The position numbers were made by a program, and so were the translations under genes. A stretch of 64,000 bases of DNA from a virus: the IMG/VR virus record IMGVR_UViG_3300010396_000002, positions 1-64,000 of that record, one strand, 5' to 3'. Shown piece after piece: positions 8,969 to 17,056 of this stretch. How positions within the stretch are numbered: the stretch's first letter is position 1; every line of letters begins with the position of its first letter. A model generated the notes under the pieces. It worked only from the letters and a program-made list of their open reading frames with translations. It had not been told where the DNA came from and ran no database searches.

Positions 8969-9046
8969 GCGCAAGATCCGCTGGGTCCGAGGCTCGACGC
9001 GACCGTGCACGCGCGTCTCGCGTCGCCGATCCGCGGCATGTCGTGC

Positions 9047-9064
9047 TACCGTGCCCTCGGACGA
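9047..9064 (+). promoter_or_regulatory. Putative promoter -10 and GGACGA leader element
   Basis: TGCTACCGT (-10 hexamer TACCGT at 9047-9052) is followed six bases later by GGACGA. The same arrangement precedes several other genes here (near 11703, 17059, 29219 and 42120). It would drive the HTH and nuclease pair. Confidence 0.5.
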
Positions 9065-9093
9065 TGGGGCGCCGCTGGCGCCGAGGAGCGTGC

Positions 9094-9372
9094 ATGGCCA
9101 GGCCGATCGGGTTCCGCGAAGGGGTTCAAGCCGTTCTCGATGCGAGGGACATGACGCGCGCCGATCTCGCCAAGCGCATGGGCGTCTCCGCTGCCCGCGT
9201 GACCCAAGCCCTCGCCCCCGATGCGAACCCAACGATCGCGACCATGGCAGCAATCTCCTCGGCGCTGGATCTCGAGGTGCACGTGCTCCTCCTCCGGCGT
9301 CGCGGGTCATGCCTGCTCGGTTCGTGGGACCCGAGCCCCGCTCGCGAGCCAGCGCTCGGCCTTGCCGCGTGA
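9094..9372 (+). CDS. Small XRE/Cro-type helix-turn-helix regulator
   Basis: 92 residues; ATG follows GAGGAG by six bases. Residues 8-66 form a compact Cro/C1-type HTH: ADLAKRMGVSAARVTQAL is the turn-helix part, with helix 3 near SAARVTQALA. The last 20 residues are basic and probably disordered. It overlaps the nuclease gene by GTGA, suggesting a two-gene transcript. It could be a repressor of the divergent region, or an antitoxin-like partner of the following nuclease; the sequence does not decide this. Confidence 0.8.
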   Translation: MARPIGFREGVQAVLDARDMTRADLAKRMGVSAARVTQALAPDANPTIATMAAISSALDLEVHVLLLRRRGSCLLGSWDPSPAREPALGLAA

Positions 9373-10034
9373 GCGAGGACGAGCTCAGACCGCCCATCAT
9401 CGCCTGGCTCCATGAGGCCGGGTTCGACCCAGGCGTGTTCCAGGAGGTCGAGATCCGCGGCGACATCGCCGACATGGTAGCGGTCGCTGGCCCACGGCTC
9501 GCCGTCGTCGAACTGAAGCTTCAGCTCTCGTTCGAGCTGCTCCACCAAGCACGACGTTGGCGCGGGCTCGCGCACCAGGTCTTCGTCGGCGTCCCCTATG
9601 CGCGACCGAGTGAGGGACGGCGCATGGCCTTCGACGTGTTCGACACCTACGGGATCGGGGTGCTCGAGGTCACCGAGGGGCGCTGGAGTGGGCAGACCGA
9701 CGTCGAGGAGCGGGTACGGCCTGCGTTCAATCGGAACGCGCGCACCGACATGATCCGCCGCAAGCTCTGCGAGGAGCAGAAGACGTTCGCCGCAGCAGGC
9801 TCACCGACTGGTCGGCGCTGGTCCCCCTTCAAGGCGACCTGCAAGCGGGTCGCCGACTTCGTGCGGGAGCATCCCGGGGCCACGCCGCGAGAGATGATCG
9901 AGGAGCTGGGCAAGCTCCACTACGCCAGCGACGCCGGCGCGCGGTCCAGGCTCCTCGCGTTGATCCGCCGCGGCGTCGTCGACGGGGTGCGCCTCGAGCA
10001 GGACGGCCGCCGCTGGCGGCTCTACCCGGTCTAG
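9369..10034 (+). CDS. PD-(D/E)xK nuclease-like protein with C-terminal winged helix
   Basis: 221 residues from GTG at 9369, coupled to the HTH gene by GTGA. Residues 28-52 read GDIADMVAVA then LAVVELKL, the D...ExK core of PD-(D/E)xK nucleases (D32 or D35, E48, K50), with a following helix LHQARRWRGLAHQVFVGVP typical of the fold. Residues about 150-221 look like a winged-helix DNA-binding domain. Such proteins resolve or cleave DNA, or act in restriction; the substrate here is unknown. Its stop shares bases (CTAG) with the stop of the convergent gene. Confidence 0.7.
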   Translation: MSEDELRPPIIAWLHEAGFDPGVFQEVEIRGDIADMVAVAGPRLAVVELKLQLSFELLHQARRWRGLAHQVFVGVPYARPSEGRRMAFDVFDTYGIGVLEVTEGRWSGQTDVEERVRPAFNRNARTDMIRRKLCEEQKTFAAAGSPTGRRWSPFKATCKRVADFVREHPGATPREMIEELGKLHYASDAGARSRLLALIRRGVVDGVRLEQDGRRWRLYPV

Positions 10035-10339
10035 AGCTTCGCCAGGGCCTGCCCGTACCAGGCGTCGACGGCGTCGCTGCTCTCGCCCTCATGGTAGTGC
10101 TTCCGCATCGCCTCGCTCTGGAGGTCGTACACCTGCCGGCGCACCGTCTCTTCGGCCTGCGGCCCTTCGCGGGCAACCCGCGCCCGGATCGCCGCTTCGA
10201 CGATGGTCTGCCAGCGAGCGTTCTGCGCGGCGATGCGCGCCTCCTCCTCGCGGTGTCGCGCCGCTTCGGTCTCCTCGAGCAGCGCTTCGATGTCGGCGCG
10301 GAGCTTGGCGATCTCTGCGGCTCGATCCTCCTCGCTCAC
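10031..10339 (-). CDS. Small coiled-coil hypothetical protein
   Basis: 102 residues from GTG at 10339, which overlaps the upstream stop (GTGA). Residues 1-40 are a strongly charged coiled coil (EEDRAAEIAKLRADIEALLEE), followed by a helical segment rich in Arg and Gln. The convergent nuclease gene shares its stop codon bases. Function unknown. Confidence 0.7.
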   Translation of the reverse strand: MSEEDRAAEIAKLRADIEALLEETEAARHREEEARIAAQNARWQTIVEAAIRARVAREGPQAEETVRRQVYDLQSEAMRKHYHEGESSDAVDAWYGQALAKL

Positions 10340-10707
10340 CGGCGCTTCGCCTTGCCGCGCTTGCGATCCTTGGCGCGCTCGCTCAGCCGCTTCAAGCCGA
10401 GAGGCTTCTTGCGGAGGTCGAGCCAGCGAAGGAACTCCCAGTCCGTCGTGGTGACGACGCAGCCCTTCTCGTCCCCTAGGATCGGGCACATCGGGTCGGC
10501 ATGGGCGAGATCGGAGAGGTGCTGCCGGCTAGTCGGGCCTCCATGCTTCGCCGAGAATGGAACGATCTCCTTCCAGCCGACGAGCTGCTTCGGGGCCGGT
10601 GGCTGATACGAGACGATGTGCGGCGTCGGCACGAGCATCTGCCACGGGCTCGCCATCGGCGCCGGTACCACGGCGAGCGTCAACGTGACGAAGCCCGTTT
10701 GGATCAC
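10336..10707 (-). CDS. Hypothetical protein
   Basis: 123 residues from GTG at 10707, overlapping the stop of the preceding gene. A hydrophobic N-terminus (VIQTGFVTLTLAVVPAP) is followed by a Trp/Pro-containing core and a strongly basic tail (ERAKDRKRGKAKRR) that could bind nucleic acid. The middle of a three-gene minus operon. Not recognised. Confidence 0.65.
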   Translation of the reverse strand: MIQTGFVTLTLAVVPAPMASPWQMLVPTPHIVSYQPPAPKQLVGWKEIVPFSAKHGGPTSRQHLSDLAHADPMCPILGDEKGCVVTTTDWEFLRWLDLRKKPLGLKRLSERAKDRKRGKAKRR

Positions 10708-11657
10708 CGGCCACCCACGAGCGAGGCGACGCGAGACCGCGCCGGCTTGGGCTTGGTATGCGCGATTAGGTCGGCCTCGCGATCGGCTTGCAGTTCTTGT
10801 CGCAGCTCCCGATACCCCTTCGCGCTGAGCTTCCCCTTGGCACGGAGCCTTCCGTACACGGGGTCTTTCAAGCGCTCCTTCTCGTAGAGCTTGCGGGCCT
10901 CCTTGGTCAGTCGCTCCGCCTCGCGCTGGAGCGCTCCCACCGCTGCGCCATCTCCGCTCTCGACGAGCCTGACCAGGAACCGCTCGCGCGGGGAAAGCAT
11001 CCGCAGCGGACGCTCTGGAGTGTCGACCTCCTCGACGGTGACGGCAATGACCCGGGCTAGCCCACGGATGCACAACGAAGAGACCCTGCGGGCGCACCGC
11101 GCCGCATCGCCGCAAGCGGCCTCCCCCGTTGCCCATGTCGCCGACGAATGCTGGTCGCCTCGGTCCGTGCAGGCATAGGTACTGAGACACGACGCGTCGC
11201 GCCCTGGCGCCGGCATCTTCTTCGGTTCGGGCTCTTGCGGCGGGGCGATGCTTCCGCAGAGCAAGAGAACGACGCCGAGGTGCTGGCCGAACTCCTCATC
11301 GACCAGCGTTCCCTTCCCCCGGTACCCCTCCGCCTCGTCGATCAGCCGGGCCCACGGGGTGCAGCCATAGGCGGCCTCCAAGATGTCGACCCACTGCGGG
11401 CCGGCAGCGTCACGTGGAGGCAGGGCATGCAGCGCCTGCCTCATCATGTTCGCGTGCCGGAGCGCATCGCGGCGATGATCGAGCCGGGAGACCATCCTAC
11501 GGTCGGGGTCCGGCGACCCTCCGGCGCCTCCCTGCGCGATGGCGGTGAACGTCGCCCAGCTTGAGCAGAGGCCGGAATCTCGCTCGACGGATGCGAAAAG
11601 AGCGGTCAGCTCATCCTGAGTATGGTCCGGATCTCGGCCGCGACGCCCCTCGCGCAT
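10704..11657 (-). CDS. Hypothetical 317-residue protein
   Basis: First gene of a three-gene minus operon, convergent with the HTH-nuclease pair. Residues 1-120 are mixed; a cysteine-containing Pro-rich section covers about 125-190; residues 225-300 form a charged helical region (EAERLTKEARKLYEKERLKD) likely to be coiled or RNA/DNA-binding. The start at 11657 is uncertain because later in-frame starts exist. Its promoter region overlaps that of the divergent methyltransferase. No family recognised. Confidence 0.6.
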   Translation of the reverse strand: MREGRRGRDPDHTQDELTALFASVERDSGLCSSWATFTAIAQGGAGGSPDPDRRMVSRLDHRRDALRHANMMRQALHALPPRDAAGPQWVDILEAAYGCTPWARLIDEAEGYRGKGTLVDEEFGQHLGVVLLLCGSIAPPQEPEPKKMPAPGRDASCLSTYACTDRGDQHSSATWATGEAACGDAARCARRVSSLCIRGLARVIAVTVEEVDTPERPLRMLSPRERFLVRLVESGDGAAVGALQREAERLTKEARKLYEKERLKDPVYGRLRAKGKLSAKGYRELRQELQADREADLIAHTKPKPARSRVASLVGGR

Positions 11658-11702
11658 GCCCGGAGCATACGGGATCGCGGGCGTTTGTGCAGGGCGTTCT
11701 GC

Positions 11703-11722
11703 TAGGCTGCTGGCCGGACGAC
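11703..11722 (+). promoter_or_regulatory. Putative methyltransferase promoter with GGACGAC element
   Basis: TGCTAGGCT (-10 TAGGCT at 11703-11708) is followed seven bases later by GGACGAC (11716-11722), then AGGAGGAG before the ATG at 11753. This matches the leadered promoter pattern seen elsewhere in the window. Confidence 0.5.
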
Positions 11723-11752
11723 ACGCTCCCGACTTCGGGCGCAGGAGGAGCC

Positions 11753-12763
11753 ATGCCCGCCACCCTCATCCGCGGCGACTGCCGCGCCATCCTCCCTACG
11801 CTCGGCGTAGGCCGTTTCCGGTGCTGTGTGACGTCGCCGCCGTACTGGAAGCAGCGCCAGTACCTGCCCGACAGCCACCCCGACAAGGCGCTCGAGATCG
11901 GGCAGGAGGCAACGCCGGAGGCATACGTCGAGGCGCTGGTCGACGTCTTCGGGCTGGTGCGTGAGGCGCTCACAGACGACGGGACGCTCTGGATCAACAT
12001 CGGGAGCGGCTACGCACGCAAGTCGACCAGCGGTACGCTCATCGGCTCGACACTGGAGGGGTCACAGCGCTCCCAACTCGCCTACCGCGGGTCGAGACCG
12101 GGGAAGACCTCCGGAGTACGGGCCACGCGCGCAGGCAAGCAGGGCCGGTGCATCGGCGTGCCCTCTGGCTTCAAGGACAAGGATCTGCTCCCCTTCCCGT
12201 GGATGCTCGGACTCGCGCTCCAGCGTGACGGCTGGTACCTGCGCGCCGACAACATCTGGGCGCCGGCCTCGGCGATGCCCGAGAGCGTCACCGACCGGCC
12301 CACGCACGCCCACGAGTACGTGCTGCTCCTGAGCAAGTCGCCCCGCTACTTCTACGACGCCGACGCGGTGAGGCAGGCGCACCGGATGAAGCCGCAGCGC
12401 CGCCCGACGGGGAAGGCTCCGTTCGTGCGGCCTGGCAAGCCAGACCAGACATGGAGCATGTCGACGCGCTCCGAGCCAGGCATCGACGGCCATCCATTCG
12501 GCCGCAACCTCCGCACGGTCTGGGACGACATCGACACGGAGCCCAGCGACGGCGGCCACGTCGCGCCGATGCCGCGAAAGCTCGCCCGGCGCTGCATCCT
12601 CGCCGGGTCCGCCGCCGGCGACCACGTCCTCGACCCGTTTGGTGGCTCCGGAACGGTCGGCCGCGTTGCCGAAGAGGAGGGGCGGCGCGCTGTCCTCATC
12701 GACCTCGACGAGAGGGCCATCGAGCAGGCACATGGCGCCACGGCGCAGTGCGGGCTGTTCTAG
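11753..12763 (+). CDS. Site-specific DNA methyltransferase (beta class, SPPY)
   Basis: 336 residues; ATG follows AGGAGGAG. The catalytic motif TSPPY is at 27-31 and the AdoMet-binding motif DPFGGSGT at 294-301, the beta-class order of amino-MTases. SPPY, rather than DPPY, is more usual in N4-cytosine enzymes, though N6-adenine members exist. A conserved RTVWDD block lies near 254-259. No restriction partner is adjacent, so it is most likely an orphan phage enzyme that marks its own DNA against host restriction (inference). Confidence 0.85.
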   Translation: MPATLIRGDCRAILPTLGVGRFRCCVTSPPYWKQRQYLPDSHPDKALEIGQEATPEAYVEALVDVFGLVREALTDDGTLWINIGSGYARKSTSGTLIGSTLEGSQRSQLAYRGSRPGKTSGVRATRAGKQGRCIGVPSGFKDKDLLPFPWMLGLALQRDGWYLRADNIWAPASAMPESVTDRPTHAHEYVLLLSKSPRYFYDADAVRQAHRMKPQRRPTGKAPFVRPGKPDQTWSMSTRSEPGIDGHPFGRNLRTVWDDIDTEPSDGGHVAPMPRKLARRCILAGSAAGDHVLDPFGGSGTVGRVAEEEGRRAVLIDLDERAIEQAHGATAQCGLF

Positions 12764-12765
12764 CC

Positions 12766-13038
12766 GTGATCCAGCTCCTGCTCTTCCCTGCCTTCGAGGC
12801 TGCGCTGGCCTTCGAGCACTGGCTAGACAGGGCGCGAGGCAGGGACCGGCGTAGCCCGGCTCGAGGCTGGCTACTCCGGCAGATCGGCGCGAGCCGGTGT
12901 CAGTTCCTGTGCCGCTTCCTGCCCAAGGACCAGCGCTGGCCCGCCATCGGCGACAACGACGGGAAGCCCATCTGCGAGCACTGCTCGCGAGCGATGGCCG
13001 ACCACGACTTCGACCCCGGGAAGCCGGAGAGCGGGTAG
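12766..13038 (+). CDS. Small cysteine-containing hypothetical protein
   Basis: 90 residues from GTG at 12766, three bases after the methyltransferase stop. A hydrophobic N-terminus (IQLLLFPAFEAALAFEHWL) is followed by a basic stretch and a C-terminal CEHC pair, perhaps a half zinc site. Probably co-transcribed with the methyltransferase. Not recognised. Confidence 0.6.
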   Translation: MIQLLLFPAFEAALAFEHWLDRARGRDRRSPARGWLLRQIGASRCQFLCRFLPKDQRWPAIGDNDGKPICEHCSRAMADHDFDPGKPESG

Positions 13039-13048
13039 GGCCGTTCAT

Positions 13049-13159
13049 CAGCGACATGACCTCGACGGCGAGCAGGATGGGGCAGCCGGCCTGCTCCTGC
13101 CTCCACGCCAGCCACGCCGCGGCGTCGGCCTCGAGCGCCTGGAGCTGCTCGCGGGTCAT
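13049..13159 (-). CDS. Possible small gene with unresolved 3' end
   Basis: An ATG at 13159 overlaps the stop of the upstream membrane-protein gene (ATGA) and opens a natural-looking helical sequence (MTREQLQALEADAAAWLAWR). After about 37 codons the frame runs antisense through the convergent gene and methyltransferase with no stop until 12062, which is not credible. Another frame has TGATGA within this segment, so an indel could have removed the true stop. The end given is approximate. Confidence 0.3.
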
Positions 13160-13542
13160 CGAGATCCGAGACGGCGGGCGAGGTCGAGGACGTGGGAGTG
13201 CGGCCGCATGTTCGGGCAGCCAGCGATTCCGCAGGCGCCACGCGGCCCCGGAGGATGCGGCCGCACGCCGGCGCGGATGGTTGCCTCGATCCGGACAGTG
13301 CGCTCACGCGTCACATGCAGTGGCTCGACGCGTTGTTTCGACGACGGCGGCTCCGCCCGCGGCCCATCCGGGTTTGGGCCCGTCGACGGCGGCTCCTCCT
13401 CGGCTACCTGGGCCGGCGGTGCGACGCCATGCGGTTCGACCACGGGCGGCGGGAGTAGCCCGCTTGCCTTGGCGAGGAGGATGGTGAGCAGGCAGCCGGC
13501 GAGCATCCCCCCGGCAAGCACCAGAAAGAGCCAGTGGATCAT
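13156..13542 (-). CDS. Membrane-anchored Pro-rich protein next to endolysin
   Basis: 128 residues. One strong transmembrane helix at about 3-27 (FLVLAGGMLAGCLLTILLA), then a proline-rich stalk (30-70) and a basic C-terminal part with two cysteines. Its ATG overlaps the endolysin stop. Position after a CHAP endolysin suggests a lysis accessory protein such as a holin or spanin-like protein, but it lacks the coiled coil usual for spanins. Confidence 0.65.
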   Translation of the reverse strand: MIHWLFLVLAGGMLAGCLLTILLAKASGLLPPPVVEPHGVAPPAQVAEEEPPSTGPNPDGPRAEPPSSKQRVEPLHVTRERTVRIEATIRAGVRPHPPGPRGACGIAGCPNMRPHSHVLDLARRLGSR

Positions 13543-14162
13543 GCGCCTGGTCCGTCGAGGCTGATCACGCCCACCAGCGGCTCGTTCTCGTCGTACAGGG
13601 TCCTGGTCTCGCGCGAGACCGCGTTGTTGCTGTTGCCGCTGATGACCACGTAGCTGAGCCCCCCGGTCGAGACGCTCTCCACGATGGCAACGTGCCCCTC
13701 CCCGCCGTTCCTCGGGTCGTGCCCGGCCCTGCCGAAGATCGCCAGCATCCCCGGAGCTATCGTCGCCATCCCGCTCTTGATCGCGGTGACGTCGAACCAG
13801 GTCTTGGTCTCCTTCGCGTCGACGACGAGCTCGGAGACGGCGGCCCGGTACCCAACCGGGGGGATGTCCCACGGGTGAATCGGCTTTGGCCATGCCAGCG
13901 CGTCGGGCTCGAAGTCCTGCGTGCGCCCCGAGGCCCACGCCGACCAGATGCACCAGGAGGCGAAGCTTGCACACCATTCCGCCGCGGTGAGGCCGAGGAG
14001 CGAGCCGTGTCTGACGCAGTGGGACAGGTACTCGCGGACCTCGGGCCCCGTGTTCGAGCCGAAGGGCTCCTCCTTCACGCCGGCGGCGAGCGCGGCCTGA
14101 GCACGCGCCAGAGCGGCAAGGCCGAGGGATGGGGGAGCGGCTACGGGGTCGCTGGTCGTCAT
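13539..14162 (-). CDS. CHAP-domain endolysin (cysteine amidase/peptidase)
   Basis: 207 residues from ATG at 14162. The domain runs from about 38 to 205: a Gly/Asn entry (FGSNTGPEVREYL), nucleophile Cys in AEWCASFASW (C64), histidine in GEGHVAIVES (H157), and a polar residue in ISGNSNNAV near 176. This Cys-His-Asn/Glu set is typical of CHAP/NlpC-like peptidoglycan hydrolases that cut stem peptides or the amide bond. No signal peptide, so a holin would be needed for export. Neighbouring membrane proteins support a lysis cassette. Confidence 0.82.
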   Translation of the reverse strand: MTTSDPVAAPPSLGLAALARAQAALAAGVKEEPFGSNTGPEVREYLSHCVRHGSLLGLTAAEWCASFASWCIWSAWASGRTQDFEPDALAWPKPIHPWDIPPVGYRAAVSELVVDAKETKTWFDVTAIKSGMATIAPGMLAIFGRAGHDPRNGGEGHVAIVESVSTGGLSYVVISGNSNNAVSRETRTLYDENEPLVGVISLDGPGA

Positions 14163-14254
14163 GTCGATCCTCCTGGTCGTCCGCCCTACGCGGCACCGAA
14201 ACCCATCGGCTTGCGGTTCCTCGTCGGTCCCGCCGTTGGGCCTCTTGGCCAGAG

Positions 14255-14620
14255 CTACTGCGCGACCGCCTCGGCGTATGCCTTGGCGGCGAGCTGCTTC
14301 GCCTCCTCGACCTCGTCCGGCCAGCACCAGCACATCCCGAGGAACGGCTGGCTCTGGCATCGGCCGTAGGTCACGGAGGGCGAGTGCTCGATCTGACGGC
14401 CGTACGGATCGGTCTTCGACTGGTCCGCCACGAACACGACGTTGCAGCAGGGGGTCCAGAGCGGAGAGGTGACCCCGCGGTCCCTCTGCGCCTGCTCCCA
14501 GGCTGCGACGCTCTGACCATCCGGTCCGCCGTGGAACCAATTGGTCACCAGCGCCTCGTGCGCGATGCGGTAGCTGTCGAAGAAGATGACCGAGCAGCCG
14601 ATCTTGAACGCTCTCTCCAT
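14255..14620 (-). CDS. Cysteine/tryptophan-rich hypothetical protein
   Basis: 121 residues, with a TGATACCCT -10-like element some 60 bases upstream on its own strand. Contains CC at 58-59 and a CWCW cluster near 97-100 before a helical alanine-rich tail. It lies between the endolysin and hydrolase genes. No family recognised. Confidence 0.65.
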   Translation of the reverse strand: MERAFKIGCSVIFFDSYRIAHEALVTNWFHGGPDGQSVAAWEQAQRDRGVTSPLWTPCCNVVFVADQSKTDPYGRQIEHSPSVTYGRCQSQPFLGMCWCWPDEVEEAKQLAAKAYAEAVAQ

Positions 14621-14676
14621 GGTGCCTTGCCTTCCGCGGCTACGATGCCGCGCAGGGCGGACGCACCCGGAGGGTA

Positions 14677-15402
14677 TCACGCGCCTTGGGGCTGGGTCGA
14701 CGGCGGAGCCTCGGCGGCCAGCCAGGGGACCAGGAACCGCTTCGCGACATCGGGGAGGACGACCTTCACCTGGTGGATGTGGGCCGGGCCGTCGATGTTC
14801 GCGCTCGGGCTCGAGACCACCGTGAAGTCGCCGAGGCTCGCTTCGCCGCCTGGCCCTGGGGGCGTCAGGCCGGCACGCTCGCAGAGCATCGCGGCCGTGT
14901 GCGTAGTGCTCTCGTATCGCTGCCCCGCGGGCAGGTTCTCCATGTACTGCATGGCAGTGTGCGTCACGATCAGGAGTGAGCCGCTCCCGAGCTTCGCGCG
15001 GTCCACCATCGCGTACCAGGGGGCCATCTGGGCGGGGAGCGGTGGGACCGAGCCGGAGATCCCGTCGAGGGCCACGGCGCCCGAGATGATCTCGTGGTCG
15101 TCGGACCGGAGCTGCTCGCGGACGGCCTGACACCCCGCACTCCAGCCCATGAGGACGATCTTGCCGACCTCGAACTCCCCGCAGTGCTCGTGGGCGAAGG
15201 CGACGACGTCCTCGATCGGGTCGACCCCGCCGTGACCAGGCGCGGCCGCGAAGCGCCCGTGGGCATCGTCGAGATCCTGGAGGAGGCAGACGTCCTCCCC
15301 CAGGATCTCGGGGAGGTCGGTCTCCACGTGGAGGGTGTCGCAGAAGTACCCGAGGATGATGTGTCTGCGCGGGCCGGTGCCTGCTTGGACGAGCTGGAGC
15401 AT
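14677..15402 (-). CDS. Alpha/beta hydrolase-fold protein
   Basis: 241 residues. A nucleophile elbow GWSAG (86-90, Ser88) follows a hydrophobic strand (KIVLMGWSAG) and precedes a helix, the classic alpha/beta hydrolase layout. D115 in VALDGISGS and a late histidine (HIHQVK, near 212) could complete the triad. An esterase acting on cell envelope lipids, like mycobacteriophage LysB, is possible given the endolysin about 0.5 kb downstream, but an unrelated esterase or lipase role is equally open. Confidence 0.65.
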   Translation of the reverse strand: MLQLVQAGTGPRRHIILGYFCDTLHVETDLPEILGEDVCLLQDLDDAHGRFAAAPGHGGVDPIEDVVAFAHEHCGEFEVGKIVLMGWSAGCQAVREQLRSDDHEIISGAVALDGISGSVPPLPAQMAPWYAMVDRAKLGSGSLLIVTHTAMQYMENLPAGQRYESTTHTAAMLCERAGLTPPGPGGEASLGDFTVVSSPSANIDGPAHIHQVKVVLPDVAKRFLVPWLAAEAPPSTQPQGA

Positions 15403-15415
15403 GTCCAGGAAGGTA

Positions 15416-15543
15416 TCACTCCTCGGGGTAGGCGATCTCGGCCGTCTTGTCGTGCAGCCACACCGCCCACCACGCGTCTCCCGTCAGGAAGAGCAGCGGG
15501 TGGGCGATGCAGTTGTGCAGTAGCGGACTTGAGCGAGGCTCAT
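15416..15543 (-). pseudogene. Small HN-x-x-AHPL family gene, frameshifted by one base
   Basis: ATG at 15543 overlaps the upstream stop (ATGA) and reads MSLAQVRY. The next frame then gives LHNCIAHPLLFLTG and ends EIAYPEE plus stop at 15416. The HNxxAHPL motif is a widespread short phage protein. The span is 128 bases, exactly one short of 43 codons, and one added base after the Tyr codon restores a 42-residue protein. As written the first frame stops early. Either a real mutation or an assembly deletion. Confidence 0.6.
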
Positions 15544-15755
15544 CGCGACGGGTAGACGATGAAGGTGAACGTCGGGCACGTGCAGGGCCAGTCGATGCCG
15601 GCCGCGAGCGGCAGACGCTTGCGAGGGCAGTCGTCGCTGTGGCGCGCGCGCTCCTGCTCCAAGCACTCGGCGAGCAGCTTCGGATCCGGGCGCGTCTCCC
15701 CGATCCAGACGTCGCCGAGCGAGATCGGCTGGAGGCCAGGCGACTCGATGTTCAT
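15540..15755 (-). CDS. Short cysteine-containing hypothetical protein
   Basis: 71 residues (MNIESPGLQPISLGDVW), with overlapping ATGA junctions on both sides. Four cysteines, including CTC near the C-terminus. Lies in the operon between a membrane protein and the HNxxAHPL gene. Unknown function. Confidence 0.65.
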   Translation of the reverse strand: MNIESPGLQPISLGDVWIGETRPDPKLLAECLEQERARHSDDCPRKRLPLAAGIDWPCTCPTFTFIVYPSR

Positions 15756-16366
15756 GCCTTCGGCTCCCCGGTCACGGTGACCTTGAGCGGCTCCGACGCG
15801 GCGAGCGCCTTGGCGGCGACCGGCGCCGTCGGCGAGCCCACGAGCGAGATCCCCACGTGCCCGATCCCGAGCGCGAGGATCCCCGCCGTCACCCCCTTGC
15901 CGATGGCAGTTGCGATGTCGTCTCCTCCGAGGAGCGCCGTGCACGTCCCCTGTGCCAGCCCCACGACCCCGCCGACCACCATGGGCCAGCGCCCCGGCAA
16001 CGACGTCCAGAGGGGTTTCACCCGAGGGTCCAAGGCGAGCCCGGCGAGGCCACCGACGAGCGGCGCCAGGTGGGTCAGGAAGGGCAGCCAGCCCGGACCG
16101 CCGACCACGGGCACGGTCTGCGCATAGGCCGGCGACGCACAGGCGAGGAGCGCGACGACGCCGAGGGTGGCGCCGGTGGTTCCACGACGTGCGCCGGCGA
16201 CGAGGAGCACGAGCCCAGCCCCGAGCAGGAGCGCGATCGTCGCGATGGCGATGCCCACGTCGAGGTTCGACGGCACCGGCTCGAGGACGGAGCTGTCGGG
16301 CACGACGTCGGCGAAGGCCGTAGAGGCGAAGAGGAGAGCGGATAGGGCGAGCAGGAGCTTGACCAT
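15752..16366 (-). CDS. Multi-pass membrane protein with signal-like N-terminus
   Basis: 204 residues. The N-terminus (VKLLLALSALLFASTAFA) looks like a cleavable signal peptide; further hydrophobic segments lie at about 37-58, 68-84, 92-110, 128-148 and 155-178. A GTGTACGCT -10-like element precedes it by a few bases, so the transcript may be nearly leaderless. A holin role is possible from its place upstream of the endolysin, but it is large for one. Confidence 0.65.
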   Translation of the reverse strand: MVKLLLALSALLFASTAFADVVPDSSVLEPVPSNLDVGIAIATIALLLGAGLVLLVAGARRGTTGATLGVVALLACASPAYAQTVPVVGGPGWLPFLTHLAPLVGGLAGLALDPRVKPLWTSLPGRWPMVVGGVVGLAQGTCTALLGGDDIATAIGKGVTAGILALGIGHVGISLVGSPTAPVAAKALAASEPLKVTVTGEPKA

Positions 16367-16384
16367 GGAGCCAAGCGTACACGA

Positions 16385-17056
16385 TCAGCCCGGCGGGGGC
16401 TGAGGGGCCGCGTCGAGCGCCTTCTTCCGGAGCTGGATGAGCTTCGGCGGCGCCGGTTCCTTCTTCTCGCACTTGTCGGCGCGATAGGTCCGGCAGATGT
16501 CGGGGCGGTCCTTGTAGATCGTGCACCAGCCGGTCTCCTGGTCGAGGAAGACGCAGGCCATCGGCACCGCGTCCCCTTCGTACTTCGCCGTGCCGGCCCC
16601 CTTGTACGGCACGCGCTTGAGCTTGCCCACGTAGCCGGCAGGGTTTGGTTGAGGGAGAAGCTCGACCGCGGAGCGAGCGGTCCGCTTGCCCATCCGCGCG
16701 AAGTCCACGGCGTTGACCCCCACCAACTCGAAGACGCGCGCGCAGCACGCGCTGGTGCACTCCGCGCAGATCGCCTGCGAGTCGAGCAGCACGCCGCGCT
16801 CCTTCACCCATCGCAGCATGGCGTTGTTCACCTCCGCGACAGCCTGGCGCAGGTATTCGGGCTGCCGGGGGGAGTCGAGGCGGGCCGTCTCCGTCAACTC
16901 GCTGATGCCGGCGCCGGCGTGAGGCACGTTGAATGTCACGGTCGCCGTCTGCCCGGGGGCGTCGATCGTGACGGCGGCGAGGTCGATGAGCTCGAGCTTG
17001 GAGAGGGTGTCGTCCTTGGTCATGAGGACCGACTGTATGACAGTGCGCCGAGCCAT
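16385..17056 (-). CDS. YkgJ-type cysteine-cluster protein
   Basis: 223 residues. The second half has the YkgJ/Fe-S-oxidoreductase-like cysteine pattern: CAECTSACC near 97-105, a cysteine in ACVFLD, CTIYKDRPDICRTY near 178-191, and a following Cys. Proteins with this cluster bind zinc or iron, and some are linked to protein or tRNA modification. ATG at 17056 has GGAAGG five bases upstream; ATG at 17023 is an alternative that would leave the divergent promoter outside the gene. A second YkgJ-type gene is at 19675, which is unusual for a phage. Confidence 0.7.
   Translation of the reverse strand: MARRTVIQSVLMTKDDTLSKLELIDLAAVTIDAPGQTATVTFNVPHAGAGISELTETARLDSPRQPEYLRQAVAEVNNAMLRWVKERGVLLDSQAICAECTSACCARVFELVGVNAVDFARMGKRTARSAVELLPQPNPAGYVGKLKRVPYKGAGTAKYEGDAVPMACVFLDQETGWCTIYKDRPDICRTYRADKCEKKEPAPPKLIQLRKKALDAAPQPPPG

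Larger units (their letters stand above)
8787..9093. other. Divergent intergenic region between portal and HTH genes
   Basis: About 300 bases without a convincing gene. It contains a CTTGTCG tandem pair with a nearby CGACAGG (8942-8968) and a plus-strand promoter near 9047. The rest is GC-rich and shows no SD-led frame. It presumably also carries the promoter for the leftward head operon, which I could not pinpoint. Confidence 0.6.

Noticed and set aside
8787-9095. 103-codon N-terminal extension of the portal gene
   Set aside because: Arg/Ser/Ala-rich, overlaps the divergent promoter and repeat region; the ATG at 8786 begins natural sequence.
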